Source: CAINEC01 sp046303115
Lineage (GTDB): Bacteria; Bacteroidota; Bacteroidia; AKYH767-A; OLB10
DNA length: 8,354 nucleotides
Direction of reading: 5' to 3'
Assembly: GCA_046303115.1 (NCBI GenBank)
Contig: JBKCGZ010000111.1
Location: 1-8,354, forward strand
Below the pieces are notes generated by a model that saw only the letters and a list, made by a program, of their open reading frames with translations, had not been told where the DNA came from and did not search any database. Both the position numbers and the translations under genes were made by a program. Below, piece after piece: positions 5,319-8,354 of this stretch (position 1 is its first letter; every line of letters begins with the position of its first letter).

Positions 5319-6030
5319 CACAATTCGCCTCAATATCCTTCATTGGAAAATAGCCGGTGCCAGTCCATTGGATTTGTTTGTTTTTGTAGATCATGATGAT
5401 GGGGATTTCAGTAATCTGAAGTTCGCGAGCTAGCGTTTTGTTTTTGTCTACATCAATGCGGACAATTTTTATTTCGCCTTTGTGAGCTGCTTCTAATGCC
5501 TCTAATTCGGGTTTTAACTTCTTACATGGTCCACACCATTCAGCAAAGAAATCAAAAACGATTAATTTGTTTTCAATGATTAGTTTGTCCATATCCATCT
5601 TTGTCATTTCCGCTACTGCGCTTGCCGGTGCATTGCCTGCTACTTCGGGTAGATTCGCTGCTCTCCATTTTAAGATACCACCTTTTAATTCTGTAACGTT
5701 TTTAAAGCCTCGCTTTTGTAAATCTTGCGCTGCATTATGACTTCTTCCGCCACTCATGCAATAAACAAATACTGGTTTGTTTTTATCAAGCTTTTCTGTC
5801 GCTGCATTAAACTGATCTCCGTTCCAGTCAATGTTTGTGGCGTTTGGCAAATGACCTGAGGCAAATTCTTCTGGTGTGCGGACATCCAACAACGTTAGGT
5901 CGGTTGAGGACTTCATTTTTTCGCTAAAAGCACTTGCATCTATTAAGGCGTATCCGGTGTTTTGTCCGTTGCTACATGCATAAAATAAACTTGCGATTAA
6001 AAATAGGAGGAGAGAGAATTGCTTTTTCAT
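5311..6030 (-). CDS. Exported rhodanese-thioredoxin fusion protein, probable lipoprotein
   Basis: This 239-residue protein has an N-terminal export signal (1-19, MKKQFS, a Leu-rich core, FYAC) with Cys19 as likely lipid site; FYA is a weak lipobox. A rhodanese domain follows (about 26-128): LLDVRTPEEFASGHLPNATNI (47-67) and the active loop CMSGGR (91-96) with catalytic Cys91. A thioredoxin domain (about 145-237) comes next: FDFFAEWCGPCKKLKP, with the redox pair Cys166/Cys169, and the cis-proline in TEIP (Pro210). Both active sites look intact. Rhodaneses move sulfane sulfur through a Cys persulfide and thioredoxins reduce disulfides, so the fusion may reduce a persulfide or a target disulfide in the periplasm; this is inference. 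It starts 6 bases after the MscS stop, so it is probably the last gene of the dehydrogenase-MscS operon. It ends in a hairpin shared with the convergent gene. Confidence 0.92.
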   Translation of the reverse strand: MKKQFSLLLFLIASLFYACSNGQNTGYALIDASAFSEKMKSSTDLTLLDVRTPEEFASGHLPNATNIDWNGDQFNAATEKLDKNKPVFVYCMSGGRSHNAAQDLQKRGFKNVTELKGGILKWRAANLPEVAGNAPASAVAEMTKMDMDKLIIENKLIVFDFFAEWCGPCKKLKPELEALEAAHKGEIKIVRIDVDKNKTLARELQITEIPIIMIYKNKQIQWTGTGYFPMKDIEANCGF

Positions 6031-6036
6031 GGAGGA

Positions 6037-7134
6037 TTATTTTAAAGTAGTATCACCTACGCGTGCATCAAAACGAATGTCTTTTTGATGAGCCAGGTCA
6101 ATTATTGAGAGTAAAATATCTTGTCGTTGTAATTGAAAATAATCAGCATCCGTTGTTTTGATAAAAAACTGTACTTGTAAATCGAAACCAATATCTGTGA
6201 TTTTATCAAGACGGATAAATGGCTCTGGGTCGTGAGCGATTTCAGGATGTTGTTTGAAAATGGCTGTTCCCTCTTTTATGAAATCTTCAATTTGCGCACG
6301 AGTGGTATGCGACTTCAACGTCAAATAAAAACTTCCACGAATCATATCACGCAAGCTGATGTTTTCTAAGTCGGCATCAATCATTCGCTTATTGGGGACT
6401 TTAACCAACGTTTTTTCCATCGTACGAATCAGCGTACTGCGAAATCCAATCTTTTCAATTTTGCCTTGTACATTACCAACCTTCACTACATCGCCAAGTG
6501 TAAACGGCTTGTCAAGAAAAATAGTGAAGCTGCCCAATAAATTTTCTAATGTGTCTTTTGCTGCTAGCGCTAACGCCAATCCCCCAATTCCTAATCCCGC
6601 AATCAACGACGCCACATTCACGTGAAATACCGAACCAAGCATCACGAAGAAACTTACAATCATCACTACAAACTTCAACGACTCTTTAATAAATGGAACG
6701 AGCTGATCGTCCACCATTGTTTCAGTCGCCAATGCTCTTTGTTGTAATATCAATGCAAAGAAATCAACTAAGCGTAATATAATCCAGGTGATGGAATAAA
6801 ATAACGCCATCAAAAAGAGTTTATTGATGACAAACAAAATCCCAAATTCTTCTTTCGAAGTTAAGTGCCACTCTGCAGGAAAATGCAATTGCATCGCTGC
6901 GAAATAGAGCGATACTACTAAAATGAAAAATCCAACAGGCTTGCGTAATAAAACACGCAATTCATTTACTTGTACGCCCTCTGATCGTTTTTTAATGAAA
7001 CGATAAATGAACCCTGATAGCTGATGTGATACGAATCGTTTAAAGATTAATCCGCCAACAATAATTCCTACGGCTATTAACCAATGGTCCATTTTATTAT
7101 CTAAAAACGATTGGTGTATCCAGTCAGCATTCAT
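6037..7134 (-). CDS. MscS-family small-conductance mechanosensitive channel
   Basis: This 365-residue inner-membrane protein should open on membrane tension and release solutes during osmotic downshock. Membrane helices are visible at about 17-36, 66-83, 101-128 and 152-170. The pore-lining helix is at about 173-200, in the Gly/Ala-rich segment SLIAGLGIGGLALALAAKDT, followed by LLGSFTIFLDKPFTLGD (199-215). The beta domain follows with VVKVGNVQGKIEKIGFRSTLIRT (216-238) and VPNKR (246-250), all signatures of the MscS core. The C-terminal alpha/beta domain (about 265-360) is present. It has more membrane helices than E. coli MscS, which has three, but is far shorter than MscK. The gene begins 13 bases after the dehydrogenase stop and ends 6 bases before the rhodanese-thioredoxin start, so it is the middle gene of a likely operon. 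Confidence 0.93.
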   Translation of the reverse strand: MNADWIHQSFLDNKMDHWLIAVGIIVGGLIFKRFVSHQLSGFIYRFIKKRSEGVQVNELRVLLRKPVGFFILVVSLYFAAMQLHFPAEWHLTSKEEFGILFVINKLFLMALFYSITWIILRLVDFFALILQQRALATETMVDDQLVPFIKESLKFVVMIVSFFVMLGSVFHVNVASLIAGLGIGGLALALAAKDTLENLLGSFTIFLDKPFTLGDVVKVGNVQGKIEKIGFRSTLIRTMEKTLVKVPNKRMIDADLENISLRDMIRGSFYLTLKSHTTRAQIEDFIKEGTAIFKQHPEIAHDPEPFIRLDKITDIGFDLQVQFFIKTTDADYFQLQRQDILLSIIDLAHQKDIRFDARVGDTTLK

Positions 7135-7147
7135 AATGGTAAAAGAT

Positions 7148-8354
7148 TTATACTAATTGTTTCAATGCAATTTCGTATCCGCTAGCCGTTATATGTGTAT
7201 CGCCAGTGTTAATCTTGCGAATCTCTTCTAATCCTTTTTGAATGGTTGCAGCAACATCCTGGAAGATAGCTCCGGCACTAATGTCGTTTGGATTGCTCAT
7301 CAAATAAGCAAACACTCTCGCCATTCCACAATTCGATAAGAAATCAGGAATAACACTTAAATGCTCATCAGCAAATTGTCCGATAGGTCCCATGAAAATT
7401 TCAGCATCTGCAAAAGGTACATTCGCACCACAAGCAATTACTTGCAATCCGTTTTTATGCATGCTCTCCACTTGCTCTTTCGTAACTAAGCGAGAAGCCG
7501 CAGCAGGGATGAATATATCAGCAGGTTCATTCCAGAAATTGGTATTGATGTTTTCGTCTTTAGTAAATCCATCAAATATATTCGATACGCGTGTATTGAA
7601 TAAATGATTGACTTCTTCTTGCGTAAAGCCGTTGCTGTTAGTAAGTCCGCCATTACGATCAATGATTCCAACTACTTTTGCTCCTTGCTGAGCTAAATAG
7701 AATCCAGCAGCAGCACCTACATTTCCCCAACCTTGAATTAATACTTTTTTGCCTGCTACCGATTCATTCTTCAAGCGGTAATAGTGAATCACCGATTCAG
7801 CAACACCATAACCAGTGATCATATCAGCAATGCGGTATTGTGTTCCTGCAGGGACATATTGCGCATCATCCACCAATAAACTAACGCCTACTTGTAATTT
7901 CTGAATACGCTCTTCTTTCGCAGCGCTTCCGTAATGACCATTTACAACTCCTTCTTGCGGATGTAATAATCCTAAGTCGGCAGTAATAGGAATTACTTCA
8001 TGAATTTCATCAACGAATAAATCGCCGCCCGTACCATAGTATTGTTTCAAAATTGGAAGCACAGCTTTATACCAACGCTTTAATACATCTTGCTTACGAG
8101 GATCGGTAGGGTCGAAGTTAATTCCCGACTTTGCACCACCAATTGCAGGGCCAGCTACGGTAAATTTGATTTCCATTGTTTTTGCTAAAGATTCCACCTC
8201 TCTACGGTCAAGGCCTTTACGCATACGTGTGCCACCACCTGCAGCGCCACCGCGTAAGGAATTAATTACTACCCATCCAGTAGCATCGGTTAATGCATCG
8301 TTCCACTCGAAAATGATTTCCGGTTTCTTTTCTTCAAATTTCTTTAGCAATTCT
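7148..8354 (-). CDS. Glu/Leu/Phe/Val-type amino acid dehydrogenase, 5' end off window
   Basis: This enzyme should catalyse NAD(P)-dependent oxidative deamination of an amino acid, most likely glutamate. About 400 residues are visible. Counting from a TTG at 8350, the dimerisation/catalytic domain has RGGAAGGGTRMRKGL (33-47), Lys62 in MEIKFTVAGP, and the catalytic Lys74 in IGGAKSGINFDP, followed by GTGGDLFVDE (106-115). The nucleotide domain has the Rossmann loop GWGNVG (207-212) and Asp231 at the end of the second strand (VVGIIDRNGG); the acidic residue favours NAD. The frame continues upstream of the TTG (GAA codon at 8351-8353), and family members from Bacteroidota that I remember begin with a few residues ending in ELLKKFE. 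The true ATG is therefore probably just past the right edge. MscS follows after 13 bases. The substrate cannot be fixed from the sequence alone; leucine or another amino acid is possible. Confidence 0.92.
   Translation of the reverse strand, partial: ELLKKFEEKKPEIIFEWNDALTDATGWVVINSLRGGAAGGGTRMRKGLDRREVESLAKTMEIKFTVAGPAIGGAKSGINFDPTDPRKQDVLKRWYKAVLPILKQYYGTGGDLFVDEIHEVIPITADLGLLHPQEGVVNGHYGSAAKEERIQKLQVGVSLLVDDAQYVPAGTQYRIADMITGYGVAESVIHYYRLKNESVAGKKVLIQGWGNVGAAAGFYLAQQGAKVVGIIDRNGGLTNSNGFTQEEVNHLFNTRVSNIFDGFTKDENINTNFWNEPADIFIPAAASRLVTKEQVESMHKNGLQVIACGANVPFADAEIFMGPIGQFADEHLSVIPDFLSNCGMARVFAYLMSNPNDISAGAIFQDVAATIQKGLEEIRKINTGDTHITASGYEIALKQLV

Noticed and set aside
6359..7671. Short frames at 6359-6625 (+), 7392-7607 (+) and 7486-7671 (-)
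   Set aside because: All lie in other frames of the MscS or dehydrogenase genes, which have strong family motifs.

Overview
The window looks like ordinary, well-packed chromosomal DNA of a low-GC member of the Bacteroidota. I infer the phylum from the codon use, the absence of Shine-Dalgarno sequences, one exact match to the Bacteroidota -7 promoter box (TAnnTTTG), lipoprotein-rich content, a LemA/TPM/TPM gene set and a cobalamin riboswitch ahead of a surface-lipoprotein beta-propeller gene. I cannot name a genus. No tRNA, rRNA, CRISPR array, transposase or phage gene is visible.

Left part, minus strand (1-2169). A partial lipoprotein gene (1-810) runs off the left edge. It resembles the BtuG/YncE-like beta-propellers that capture vitamin B12 at the cell surface. 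It is preceded by a cobalamin riboswitch (about 905-1075) and then by a hairpin plus U-tract (830-883), which looks like a transcription-terminating expression platform. Upstream on the same strand is a MurG-like GT-B glycosyltransferase (1096-2169).

Middle part, plus strand (2241-5217). Divergent from the glycosyltransferase is trmB, the tRNA m7G46 methyltransferase. It is followed by lemA, a short soluble TPM-domain gene and a secreted, membrane-anchored TPM-domain gene with a Gly-rich tail. The two TPM genes abut in the same reading frame with a single TAG between them. A short intergenic stretch then carries direct repeats (AAAATGTGCTAAT type) and a small GC-rich hairpin. The second repeat copy runs through the start codon of a small three-helix membrane protein of unknown function.

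Right part, minus strand (8354-5311). Three closely packed genes read leftward: a Glu/Leu/Phe/Val-type dehydrogenase (its first few codons lie past the right edge), an MscS-family channel, and an exported rhodanese-thioredoxin fusion. Gaps of 13 and 6 bases suggest one operon. It converges with the plus-strand genes at an AT-rich hairpin (5290-5318).

The strongest regulatory story is the B12 riboswitch/lipoprotein unit. I found no convincing sign of a wholly new multi-gene system. The oddest spots are the in-frame TPM pair, the repeat that supplies a start codon, and the rhodanese-thioredoxin fusion behind an MscS channel.
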